NCBI GenBank assembly: GCA_023634235.1 | Contig: JAMKCF010000002.1 | Location: 14,875,091-14,939,090 of the forward strand | Origin: Pisaster brevispinus | Taxonomy: Eukaryota; Echinodermata; Asteroidea; Forcipulatida; Asteriidae | DNA length: 64,000 nucleotides | Reading direction: 5' to 3' | Shown here: positions 49,101 to 59,000 of the stretch, piece after piece | How positions within the stretch are numbered: the first letter of the stretch is position 1 | Layout of the letters: the number at the start of each line of letters is the position of its first letter | Made by a program: the position numbers and the translations under genes | The notes under the pieces: model-generated | Seen by the model: only the letters and a program-made list of their open reading frames with translations | Databases searched by the model: none | Told to the model about the DNA's origin: nothing

Positions 49101-51467
49101 ACTTAATCAAAGATTTACAAAAAAACACAGTGTTTTAATATTTGGTACAAAAGATACAATTATTTCAAAAGACACTTTTGAGTTTTAAAAATAAAGCAAG
49201 AAAACTTTGAACGTTGGGAGGAAAGAGGAAGTTAATGTACCTGTTTCCATGCCACCGAGTGTTGGCTTTTCCAAAGTACTAGCAGCTTCTTGTGGCTTTG
49301 GTGCCTCAGGGGTCCGTTCTTTGACCACTTCTTTGCTACCTGCATTGTCTGGTTTAACTGAGGATCCAGAGGGTTCACTGGCCCGATCGATGCTGGCTGG
49401 TGGACTTTTTGAAGCGGCTACCGAGGGGCTATCAAGCCGGGCTAGACGCCTTCTTCGAATCTGTTGGTGGGGGGGGGGGGGAGGGGGAGGGGATATACAA
49501 TTTCATTTTTAGAACAAAAAGTTGTTGGTATCAATCTCAGAGCAAAATTTGCTATCATAGCAATTATCAAAATTATGACCACACCAAAGCGGATGTACAA
49601 ATTAAGAATACAAATAAAAAGAACAGGAAAAATGAGTGTGACTGAGTGGCCATGGTACTGCAGCGACTTCCCGCGACAAGGATCTGCTATTAACCAAGTG
49701 CCAGTTACAACACAAAGAATAAGATTTTTCTCCCAACAAGTGAAATGGCTGGAAAGTGTTGGCTCCCATCCCTACATTTAGATACATACCTATACAGTAC
49801 CACTTCAAACAAAAATTCCCATACAATTTATAAATATTGTTGCACATTTTTACTCTCTGGAAAGGACTGTACATGTACTTAGACATCCATGATTTGGATT
49901 TGAAGTTGGGTTTTGTATTGAACAAAAATAACACAACACTTTATCTTGAAATTCTGAAAAGAAATCTTGTCCAAAAACTAAAACACAGGCACTCCACCAA
50001 CGCACACACATTACAGAGGGTGCTAACACAGTTCAGCAGTGACTGAGCAATGTCATCATGGAGCTTTATACTAGCTCCGTGATGACATCTAGTCTTACTC
50101 TATTTTTTAGTCTCAAGGCCTCGTCACACACGGCTATTTTTTCAGGCAACTTGGAGGCAATTAACAGGGCCCAATTTCATGAAGCTGTTAAGCAGAAAAT
50201 ACTGCTTAGCAATTTTCTATGCTAAGCAAAAAATGAGTGGGGCACCAGTCATAACAATGTAAACTTTATGGAATTTTGGCTGGTAACCAGTTTTTGCTAA
50301 GCAATATTTTTCTGTGCTTAGGAAGATTTTGCGCTTACAGGTTTTATGAAATTGGGCCCTGCACTGCATGCAGAAGGACCACTTCGGTGGTACAACATAC
50401 AATTTTCTAGTATTAGTATCTTACTGTACCCAAAGACAATAATTTGTGAAAACGAAAGTGTGGATGGTTTTTCTTCTTGCCTGGAACTGGTTGCCTGCCT
50501 GTAACATGTCCCGTGTGACATAGCCCTTACATCGTGCAACGAAAGGATACATATCAAACCCGATACTTTCAAGGCCACCATAGCACCTAATTAGTTTAAT
50601 CTAAGTATCTTTTAAGTAATATTATAATCAATAATCTATAACCAATATTACTTCTGTGACAACAGACCAATGAAATGATTTGATATATATAACTGGGCCC
50701 AATTTCATACAGCTGGTTAACTTTTGAGCAGAAAATATTGCTTAACAATTTGCTGAATAATCGAAAATGAGCAGGCCAGTGAAAGACAGTACTAATAAAT
50801 GTGATGATAAATTTAGTCTGTTGGTAGCAATAATTTGTTGTGCTTAGCTACTTTTTAAGCTTGATCAGCTCTGTGAAATGTGGCCCCGGTCCCCCCTAGG
50901 CCCGCTGGCTTTTTTGGCAAACCCAATTGTATTTCACATGTTTTATGTACTGTACAGTTACAGTTGACTAACATGACGTTTCAACCCTAGCAGAGTCTTT
51001 CTCAAAGGCTAAACATCAGTGATATTATCATGATCATCAACAGTAATATTTTCCACTTTTACAGAAACAATGGCCAATAATTAATGGGCCTAAAAAATAA
51101 ATTAATATTAAGAAAGACAGTCGGTTGTTCTAATTTTCTATCCATTTTTAATAAAAATTTTATAAATTATATTGGTCAAAATCGGTGCACAAAGGAAGGA
51201 GCATGTTTTTTTAGTATCATATCCGTAACCCCTTCATACGTGGAAACCACGAACTTCCTTCCTAAAGGAAAAAATGACAAATAGTTTGGGTTAGCATGGT
51301 AAGGGATGGAAAACTGTCTGAGTCATGCATCACGGCTGGTCGGTCTCAGCTGCCGGCCGAGTACAGCCAGCCAGCAGACAGAACGAAAATGAAATCCGTA
51401 AATTGTTGTTAACTTTTCAGTAAAAAATTATACAAAATAATACCTCGTCTGGAGTAAGCTCACTCAT
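27519..51467 (-). CDS. UBE4B: Ubiquitin conjugation factor E4 B (UFD2-type U-box ligase), complete
   Basis: UBE4B is a U-box E3/E4 that extends ubiquitin chains and works with VCP/p97. 28 coding exons: 51467-51444, 49460-49241, 48525-48402, 44913-44823, 44319-44178, 43498-43363, 42801-42660, 39982-39882, 39165-39057, 38516-38433, 38312-38256, 38027-37911, 37289-37191, 36747-36634, 36238-36149, 35953-35848, 35384-35146, 34264-34137, 33964-33863, 33079-32962, 32691-32574, 31991-31865, 31014-30870, 30009-29875, 29339-29148, 28763-28595, 28152-28006, 27577-27519. All are GT-AG and phases agree; predicted 1144 aa. The N-terminus [17 protein letters not shown] and DVDSGIEN match the vertebrate protein. 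The Ufd2 core runs from about residue 290 to 1065 ([47 protein letters not shown]). The U-box is C-terminal. The gene is head to head with MANBA. Confidence 0.97.
27655..27850. repeat. Dispersed repeat in the last UBE4B intron
   Basis: Matches 56435-56635 in a MANBA intron. Both contain aggctttgcatg/aggcattgcatg, tatcaatgtatattc, ctactgccgc-gagnagatttt and gagactacttagttctgaaa. Non-coding. Confidence 0.75.
28182..28246. repeat. 10-bp minisatellite next to the U-box exon acceptor
   Basis: About six exact tandem copies of cagttcaaca on the plus strand, with a diverged seventh. It starts 30 bases upstream, in transcript sense, of the acceptor of UBE4B exon 27. It therefore overlaps the window where a branch point is normally found. 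Confidence 0.9.
29480..29840. mobile_element. Two adjoining short TIR elements in a UBE4B intron
   Basis: 29480-29655 belongs to the gtgatttgtattgtgacatca / gtgaaatcgacccc family also found at about 61650-61770. 29653-29840 starts agggcccaatttcataaagctg and carries actgcttagcaaat and gagtggggcaccagtca, as at 50168-50362. Both are non-coding and intronic. Confidence 0.65.
30170..30445. repeat. Degenerate ATTCTACA minisatellite
   Basis: Repeated phrases aattctacaattctgcatctctac and ttcaacaacttccctctgc, with longer units of about 70-80 bp recurring three times, in a UBE4B intron between exons 24 and 23. Confidence 0.8.
31230..31735. repeat. SINE fragment followed by a CTGGCCTCGGGCC repeat
   Basis: 31236-31335 matches the body of the leucine/serine-type tRNA SINE (caagacacttaactataattgcttctcttcaccc). 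31378-31735 is a dispersed unit beginning agggcttgaatttggggg and ending ttcaagccctgag, with tcactggcctcgggcc inside. It recurs at about 43745-44105 and, in part, at 44663-44800. Confidence 0.7.
33715..33835 (-). repeat. tRNA-derived SINE fragment, minus orientation
   Basis: On the minus strand it reads gtgtcgtggccgagcgg (box A) and later gggttcgaatcccggtca (box B), followed by the caagacac-type body. This is the head of the same SINE family as 53181-53607, in a UBE4B intron. Confidence 0.75.
37779..37890 (+). repeat. tRNA-Lys-like SINE head
   Basis: 37797-37868 folds like a tRNA: ggctgga acceptor, tagctcagttggtagagc D arm (box A), ggttcaagtcc T arm (box B). It resembles tRNA-Lys, but the loop gives anticodon ATT and the acceptor and anticodon stems have mismatches. 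The leader gggagaccgccaacatagggct and the body recur on the minus strand at 60540-60770 and 41795-42165, so this is a SINE rather than a working tRNA gene. Confidence 0.75.
38560..38900. repeat. GTCAACCCTCCTACTG satellite, locus 1
   Basis: About two and a half copies of a 105-120-bp unit with tcatccactgtggttttga, gcatctacacagt, and gtcaaccctcctactg-tgaccatt, in UBE4B intron 9. The same family occurs at 46025-46620 and, inverted on the plus strand, at 63165-63540. Confidence 0.85.
39882..41140 (-). repeat. 106-bp tandem array derived from UBE4B exon 8 and its acceptor
   Basis: The true exon 8 (39982-39882) is followed, in the upstream direction of the transcript, by eleven copies of its 5' half plus about 50 bp of intron. 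Copy starts (plus-strand tgac mark) are 40031, 40137, 40243, 40349, 40454, 40560, 40666, 40772, 40878, 40983 and a degenerate one near 41087. Each copy keeps a tttttacag acceptor and about 56 bases of exon-like sequence (AAGTACAGTCAGACACA). It then diverges from the exon into the next intron piece with an in-frame TGA. The exon's 3' half and donor are not copied. Confidence 0.93.
41795..42165 (-). repeat. tRNA-Lys-like SINE split by a short TIR insertion
   Basis: The SINE reads on the minus strand with box B at about 41816-41826 and box A near 42020. Between them, about 41863-42010, lies foreign sequence with gtcccccc / ggggggac ends. Compared with the intact copy at 60540-60770, the split falls in the anticodon region. 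Confidence 0.6.
43005..43243. repeat. Two tRNA-SINE heads in palindromic arrangement
   Basis: 43005-43145 is a plus-orientation SINE head and body (gttgtggccgagtgg, gggttcgaatcccgg, caagacacttaactg). 43168-43243 is an inverted head ending ctcggccatgacac. The two share the hypervariable gatgacttaacc/gttctgatggctaagtcatc region, which suggests a fold-back copy of the same source. Confidence 0.7.
43570..43735. mobile_element. MITE with TAGTCCTAACTTAGGAC
   Basis: Ends ggggtcgatttaacaaag and ctttgtgagatccacccc are inverted; the interior is made of tagtcctaacttaggact and its variants. Partial relatives occur at 61915-61970. Non-coding, in UBE4B intron 5. Confidence 0.75.
43745..44105. repeat. CTGGCCTCGGGCC dispersed repeat, copy 2
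   Basis: Starts cagggctctagttgggggaa and ends ttccggggcctg; the inner gcttgtagctcaa and tcactggcctcgggcc match 31378-31735. A third, partial copy lies at 44663-44800. Non-coding. Confidence 0.75.
44490..44660. repeat. Dispersed repeat shared with 48615-48800
   Basis: Both copies carry gtttcagctgaatacagt, ttgctgagaaaac, tttagcgagntgacagc and ggtaccaaccgc in the same order and orientation, within two UBE4B introns. The second copy ends in a perfect-looking hairpin, tctgagaaacgat/atcgtttctcaga, at about 48800-48834. Confidence 0.75.
46025..46620. repeat. GTCAACCCTCCTACTG satellite, locus 2
   Basis: About five diverged copies of the 105-120-bp unit in UBE4B intron 3. The adjacent pair at about 46190-46400 is almost identical (gccacccggcaaaatgatac), which suggests recent expansion. 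Confidence 0.88.
47735..47850 (+). repeat. Degraded tRNA-Lys-like SINE
   Basis: A weak box A (gagccaggtagcatgggt) and a box B-like ggtttaaatcccgttctag, followed by the ttgttcacccaaattt body. It is older than the copies at 37779 and 60540. Confidence 0.5.
48172..48330. mobile_element. Foldback element with GGTGGCAGCAGACT arms
   Basis: Left arm aggtggcagcagacttacc-ggtaaattt-ccattgtt and right arm aacaatggatttacc-ggcaagtctgctgccacct are inverted around a central gtgggcgtgcgcac. A lone arm (taggtggcagcagactcacc) also lies at 47628-47648. Non-coding, between UBE4B exons 3 and 4. Confidence 0.8.
50168..50362. mobile_element. GGGCCCAATTTCAT MITE, complete copy
   Basis: Begins cagggcccaatttcatgaag and ends ttatgaaattgggccctg, an almost perfect inverted pair, with gctgttaagcag, actgcttagcaat and gagtggggcaccagtca inside. 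Related copies lie at about 17225, 26000-26245, 29653-29840, 31075-31190 and 50695-50890. Confidence 0.85.
50695..50890. mobile_element. GGGCCCAATTTCAT MITE, diverged copy
   Basis: Begins tgggcccaatttcatacagctg and ends cagctctgtgaaatgtggccc. The interior is diverged from the copy at 50168-50362. It lies in UBE4B intron 1. Confidence 0.7.
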
Positions 51468-53068
51468 ACTTGCTGCTCACAGTAAACTTAAGGGATAAAT
51501 CTGTTACATACAAAACGGGAACAAGGGAAAACTTCCTGAGAAATAAAGGAGACAATGTTGTTTCTTAACGATTACAGGGCGGCCATGTTTACCGTGACTG
51601 TGTGTATGTGTGACGTACAACATTATTTGCGCCTGCGCGGTCGCAGACTGATGTGTCTATTTTTAGAAAACTCAAGTTTGATCACGTGTGTACACACCCA
51701 TCGGTCAATAGAGGGCGTTCACTGCAAAAGCGCTCAACACGAAATTCATCAACAAGAAAATCATTTTTGGGGGATTAATTTTAGGTTGAGCAGTGACAGT
51801 ATTGCATCTGTTTATTATTCAGGACACATTATACGTAAGTTACAATACTCGCACTGGTACACTATCGCTGCTGAAAGAGCTGATGTACTATCGATAGCTG
51901 AGTGAATAGGCAGTGCCAGTCGTATCACTTTTCACTCACTGCACGATAGAGTGTACACAGTAATAAAACACTAGACCTACCCGTATGCACCGTAGCCGTC
52001 AGTGTCTACTGTTGCACTACACTCACTGACTGTGCAACGGATGAGTCCAACCTGGGCTAAGTGTACACTACCAATAATTTAGTATAACCAACCTTATAAT
52101 AGTATTTAAATTACCAAACAAAGCTTGTAATTTTGTTATTTTTGTATTGATTGCCCAAGTCTTGAGTAGACGCAAGATGGAAACTTGGGCTGCTGAAATG
52201 TAAAATGTTCACTGGATGGATGCCAATTTCAGCAAGTGAAGCAACTCTTTCTTTTGATGCAACAATAAATAGATCAGTGTAGATAATGACCATTGCTATG
52301 CTCAGTGATATAACAAAAAAATTGCTTGCTGAAATGGCGTCTATGGATGTGCGGTGTCACCGCTTTTTAGTCAGATTGTTTGTTTGTTTGTTTGTTTATT
52401 TATTTGACAATCTCCACAGAAAACATAAAAATACAACAAGTGGACAAAAACAGATATAAAATACAAGTAGGGAAAAGACATTAGAATCTGCATGAGAAAT
52501 TGTCGAGGATAACACAAAAAAGCTAGACAATGATAACAGGAAAATTTTTCAGAAATAGAAACTAAATGAAATTTTATTGAACCATCTGACCCACTTTAAA
52601 AAAAAGACACTTCCAGCTCTGTTCATAATCTTTTGAAATCCTTCTTGAAGTTGTAGTCTTTTATTCGGAGAGATCGTCTGTCACTGTCATTTACACTATG
52701 ACAGGTGTACTGTATTTGCGGAAATTGTGGTGTACTTTTGAGGGTGTCACTTTCCATACTAAACTTTCTTCTCAACATAATAAGGCCTGATATAACACAT
52801 TGTGTCAATTTCAGAATAGAGGTTTTGGTCACAGTAGATCTCGCAGTAAATGAAAATCAAACTTGGTGATCAAACTAGTGACGGTATGTTGAAACAAGTT
52901 ACTGAAAGTAAATGAGTGCACAGATAAAATATAAAGAAAAACAAAGTCTTTTCATCTTCTATTTAATTATTTATTTATTTATTGACCAATCTTTTTCTGC
53001 TTCATTTGGTTTCTTTCTAGCAGGGAAAGTTTCAGAGAAGTGCGCTACACCGTCACCAAGCATCAGCA
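51468..53068. promoter_or_regulatory. Divergent intergenic region between UBE4B and MANBA
   Basis: The two start codons are 1.6 kb apart and face away from each other, so this segment should hold both promoters. I see no clear TATA box. A locally GC-rich stretch with gcctgcgcggtcgcagac lies near 51630, close to UBE4B. A TTTG/TTTA repeat followed by SINE-like sequence is at about 52378-52500. The assignment rests on position only. Confidence 0.5.
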
Positions 53069-56000
53069 ATGGGTTTCAAGTGCCTTGAATTGATTCTTGT
53101 ACTTTTAGTCATTTCTGCTGGAGCAGAAGTCAAACTTGACCTTGGTGGACAATGGACGCTAACAAATGCAAATAAAAGTAAGTGTCGTGGCCGAGCGGAT
53201 AAGAGCACTGGACTCAAGCTTTAGTGTTTCTGATCAGCAGAGTGTGGGTTCGAGTCCCGGTCGTGACACTTGTGTCCTTAGCAAGACACTTAACCATGAT
53301 TGCTTCGTCCTTCGGTTGGGACGTAAAGCCGTTGGTCCCGTGTGTTGTGTAACGCACGTAAAAGAACCCAGTGCACTTATCGAAAAGTGAAGGGGTCCGT
53401 CCCGGTGTTCCTGGTTTGATTGGCAGCATACTGCGCCACAGCACCTTATAAATCATTACATGGTGCTATGTAAAGGAGTAGGTCCCATACTTCAAATGTA
53501 GCCCCCAAATACTTGCAGGAAAATACTTAATGTTGAAGCGCCTTGAGCATCTCTGAGTGACGGATATGAGCGCTATATAAGAAGCCACTATTATTATTAT
53601 TATTATTAAAGTATTCTTTAACTAACACTGCTGAATATGTTGGGACCAGTCAAAGAGGGTCTCCAAGTTTTTTTTGTCAGTCTGAAGGTCAAATGCAATG
53701 CCTCGGTGAATGAGTATCATCAAAATTCAGGAATGAACTAAAACAAAAAATCCTGGACAAAAGTGTACAGACACTCGTATCAAAAATTATTTGAAATATA
53801 ACGTCATTGAATGCTTTTATAGGATGTTGACAACAACTGGAAGGGTATGAAATACAATGGCACTTTACACCATTAAGGACTTTATCTGAATGAGTGAATG
53901 AGTGAAATGAGTGAATCACAAAACTGAGTTTTACCTTAGACACCTCTTAACAAATAATAGAAACTTAAGCATCAAAAGAGATCTCTCAGTTTAGCTGGTT
54001 TTTTATAAAAATTTCAAAACAAACTTGTAGGATTCTGTACTGAGCATGTGTTGGGGTCAACTTGATGGATTTTATTGTACAAGGATCGTTATGGTCTAGA
54101 CCAACTGATGAGAGACAGAAAGAAAGACAGGAATGAGAGGAAAAGGGAAAAAAACGGGAAGACCTTCGCCTGGTCCAGGAACAAGGTAAAACCTCTTCAC
54201 TGGACCACTGCGATAGATAGGGGTAACGGTGCCAGGCAGTGAAGAAAGAGTTTTGTCCTACCCTCTCGTAAAACCTAACCGGTGTGCATCCAACTTGATT
54301 GCAGGTATTTCAATACCGGCCACAGTGCCTGGTGGTGTGTACACGGCCCTACAGGCAGCTGGTAAAATTAGCGACCCGTATACAGAGTACAACGATGTCT
54401 TGTACCGCTGGGTGGCGTACGACAATTGGACTTACTCTCGCACATTCAGTGGTAAGATTATAGTATAACCCATCTTGATTGTTGCTTACTATTTGTTAAA
54501 CTCCCTATTGTGCCCTGGCTAGTCGGTGTGCCAAATCTCTGATAGATGTGGTTACCACAGCCAGAGCCAGGACCCTGTTAAAAAAAGGAGAAGGGCTTTG
54601 GTATAAACTAACCACAGCTAATTCTCTGGTAACCAAAGCTAACTCTGGTAACCACGGCTAGCTGTGTGTTAACCACTGCTAACTCTGTGGTAACCACAGC
54701 TAAGTAATTGTAAACCACAGCTTACTCTGTGGTAACCACAGCTTACTCTGTGGTAACCTCAGCTAACTCTGGTAACTACAGCTACATTAACTCCGGTAAC
54801 CAAAGCTAACTCTGTGGTAACCACAGCTCACTCTGTATTAACCACAGCCAACTCTGTTGGAACTCACCACTCAGATATTTAGGGCCTTAGCTTGTGTGTC
54901 ACTTCAGACTAATTGTCATTCCATCAATGTACAGTATTAATATCCAAACTATGCTGTAATAACACAACACTTTATAGCAAAGTAAAAGTGACGCACAAGT
55001 CTCTGGAAAAGTTGCCCTAACCTAAGAAAGAGTAACAGACCTTGTGCTTAAAAGCTTTTTTTGAAAGAGGCCTACTGGCCCTACTGTGCTAGTCAGCTGT
55101 ACATTTCACTTGCCCTCAGCAAGTTTTAGAAACCCAACTTTCAAACATTGTCAAAACTTTAAGTTTCTGGTGTATTAATGGTATCAATCACAACAATTTA
55201 ATAGACCTTATGCACATGATGTCATTTCAGTAGGGCGCCCTCACCTAGAGGTCAAAAGGAGGTTGTTCATTGGCCAATCCTGTGCCCCGCGCGTACAAAT
55301 CTGTGCGATTCAATTGTTTCGTCACCGTTTTACCTCTAAGATGGCGGTTGGATGACGTCAATGCATAAGGTCTATTGGTCAAGAGAAATTACATGAGCTC
55401 ACTCCAAACTATTGTAACACATTGAAATAATTTATTATTCTCATTTGAAAAGGAAAAATAAGAGCACTAAAAAACAAGTAGGTTGCACAGTTTTTAGTAG
55501 CTCATCACAGGGCAAGTTGAGAAGTGGTGTAGCAGTGGTGTGCGGAGGGCTAATATTGTTTATTACTTCATTTTCTTCTAACTTTATTTCTATATTAGTA
55601 ACGTCAAAGCAGCTCGCTCAAAAGAATGTCCTTCTCATCTGTGAGGGCTTGGACACCATCGCAGCTATCACAGTCAACGGCAAGAAGATCGGCGAGTCCA
55701 AGAATATGTTCATCCGCTATGAGTTTGACTTGAAGAGTCTGCTCAAGGTTTGTGGCTTAAATCTTTGAATAAACAGTGGAAGAAAAAATTATACGCAATA
55801 TGCAGGGCTGTATTTGAATTATGAAATCTTGTTTTATATACACCGTGTGATGTTGTTTTGTTATTGCTTGCTTGAAGAAACGTAAAACTTCAAAAGAAAC
55901 TTAAAATCAGCAGGTTTTTTTTATTAGTTGTGAAAAATGCTGGGTATGTGAAGACTAGTGGCATTTCAGGGATCTCAGGATGTTCACGTTGCCAACTGCA

Positions 56001-59000
56001 TGCAGTTTCTGTTTATTCATGTAACAAAACAAGTCTTTCAAAGCAATTTAACTTGTCATTCCTCTTTCGCCCATCCCTCTCAAATGAGTCAAAATTGAAT
56101 CTCCTCACCCCGACCTTTCTTTCCCTTCACCTTTAGGAAGGAAACAACACAATATCAATTGCCTTCCAATCTGCAATCACCTACGCTCTTGACCAATGGA
56201 AAGCCCACAAAGCGTACGACGTCCCCCCTGACTGCCCGCCAGACGTCCAGCATGGCATTTGCCATCCAAATTTCATCCGTAAGGAGCAGTCGTCCTTTGC
56301 CTGGGACTGGGGCCCTGGGTTTGCACCTCAGGGTATTTGGTGAGTTGGTTTTTGAATCCCATCCTCGCTGGTTTGTGTCCGTGACAATTAGGCCCTGTGT
56401 GTGTTATTGTTTTATTTGTGTCTAAAAGCAACATAGTTAAAATGGGTTTTGAGGCATTGCATGATGAGATATCAATGTATATTCAGTTCACGGTAACTCC
56501 ATAACTACTTTTCGCTGTGTAGATTTTTTGTTTTGTTTTGTGAGAACTTGTCTTGCTATTTATTCTACTGCCGCAGAGCAGATTTTGGAATTCAGGAGAC
56601 TACTTAGTTCTGAAAAGAATTACTTTGTCACGGCCCTAAAGTTGTGCGTATTGTCCCCCAACTGTTGATGATAGCTTGTAAACCTCTAAAAAGTAGCATC
56701 TTACAATTCCGCCTCTTACCGGCCCCCCCTTCCCTCTACTCCTCCCTCTTCATTGTTCATCCCTTGCTTTTTCTGTGTGCTTTCTACCTCTCTCAATTCT
56801 TTCCTGTTGACTGCTTCTCTTGCACCAGTATACCTGTTTATGTGTGTTATGTTGTCATTTAGCCTTCAAAAAAGACTCTGCTAGGGTCAACAACTTTTTT
56901 TTCTCTCTTTGTTGTTAAGCAGTTTGCAACAGCTTACTCTATTTTCTCATCTTACGGATTTGCACACTATTTAAGTAGCCACTATCATTATTAGTATTAA
57001 TCTCACCCTGCCCTAGTTTATATAAATTTGTTTTTCTTTACATTAGTTTTTTGTACTAAACTTTGTCATCTGCTCTCAGGAAAGATATCCTTATAGAAGC
57101 GTTCGACTGTGCAGTCATCAGAGATGTCGTCGCCACAGCAATTCCTTGGAATGGTATGAGCACTTGAAACATTGGTATTAAGATTTCGGAGCAACTCAAT
57201 ACAGATGTTCTGCAAAAAATCAGGAGCCAAAGGTTGTGTTTCCCATGGCCAAATGTTTGTTTATATTTTGGTGCTCGGTATAGCGGTGTTCTGCTGTAGT
57301 CTATAATGAAAATAAATATTAGTTTAGAACTAAATGACAATAATAACAGTCTCGTTTGGTTCACAGGGATGTCACCTCTCTAGTTTCTTCAGACATTCCC
57401 GCTTTTAAAAATTTCCAATGATTTCAAATAAGCCATTTGCGAGTTAGATTTGAATAATGTCCTGTACAATGACTTGCTTAGTCACAAGTTACCGCTGAAT
57501 TCCTCGGACTACAGAGACAGTTGCTATGTCAAATGGTTCGGGGCAAGCTTTTGTATAGCAACTCTCCAGATGAGCAAACCCCGGTACCCATTGTGCCTGA
57601 CACATTCATTCAGAATTGTGTATGGGTGTTCCCGGTCTCTTACATAACTTCGCAAAAGCTTGCCCCGAATCATATGACATAGCAACTGTCTCTATAGTCT
57701 GAGGTATTCAAATTTAAGTGGTAACTTGTGATCGAGCACGTCATTGTACCAGACGATATTCAAATCAAACTCGCAAATGGCTTATTGACAAAACATTTTT
57801 TACCTCATTTGTGTGAGTTAAAGGTTGATTGACTCAAAATAATGTTGCGTTTATGTCCAGAATTCTATGTGACCCCGTGGTCCATTGAAGTGACAGCCTT
57901 CTTTGAGCTCGGCATCTCGATCTCTTGCCAGGGAAACTTACAGGCTGATTTTAAAGTCTTGGGTGTCAGCCAGAGGGCAGCAGTCAAACTATCTAAAGGG
58001 AAGACCAACTTCTCCATGAAGTTCCAAGTTCCAAAGGTACTATTATTAGCTGTTTCGCAGCGCAGCGAAACAGCTCTTGTTTTCGTTAAAGTTTTTTTTA
58101 TTATTTTTTTTATTTGTCTGTTTCAGTAAAAAAGGCTATTGACATAACGCACGTTCGGTCAAAGCGGCTTTTTGCATAGTTCCTAAAGAGCAATTACAAT
58201 GAAACTTTCAGTGATGAAAGGCATTGGTGCAATAATGATCTCAAAACAATGAGGTCATGATGACGTCATCACCTGTCACGTGACGTCATCTTAAAGGTTT
58301 CTATTTTAAATATTTGAAAATCAGTAACAAATCAGCCACAAGAGACCGTAGGTTTTTGATTGCGGGATTGTATAGGGATAAATTAGGTCTTCATTTTATT
58401 CAGTGTGCGTGACCTCACATGACCTCTACTTCCGGTCGAAACCGGAAGTGCCTCGTTATTCAAAAGTGGAAATAGTTAAAGTTGCTTTCAACTATGTTAT
58501 TGTCTGGCAAGGGTGGGTAATTAAAAAAAAATACCGATGATGTCACAACACACAAGAGCGCCCTCTAGCGGCAGGTTGAAAACTGATCAAAATGGACTTT
58601 TTGAAGATGTGTGTGGTGAAGTTTTGTGTATTCACTTCAAAATTTACACACATGTTAATCGTCGAGCAGCCATCATATGTGTGAAATTTCAGATCGATGA
58701 CGTCATCGGGGGTCACGTGACGCGGCATTTAAGGTGCCTTTTTTAAAGTCGTATATCTCCCTAAGTGTTAGTGCGATCATGTTGAAACTTGGTAGAGTGT
58801 TGGATATTGGCAAGTTCTTGTAAATTCTGAAATGACGTCATAATGACGTCATCACATGATTTTTTATGATTTTTTCTATTTTTTGCACCTTTTAGTCATA
58901 AATTGCTTACAAAACGTGGTATAATCCAAATTCTTTTTTAAACAGGCTTGAACGTCATAACTACTTTGAATAAAAAAAAAACTTTCAAATTCAGTTGAGT

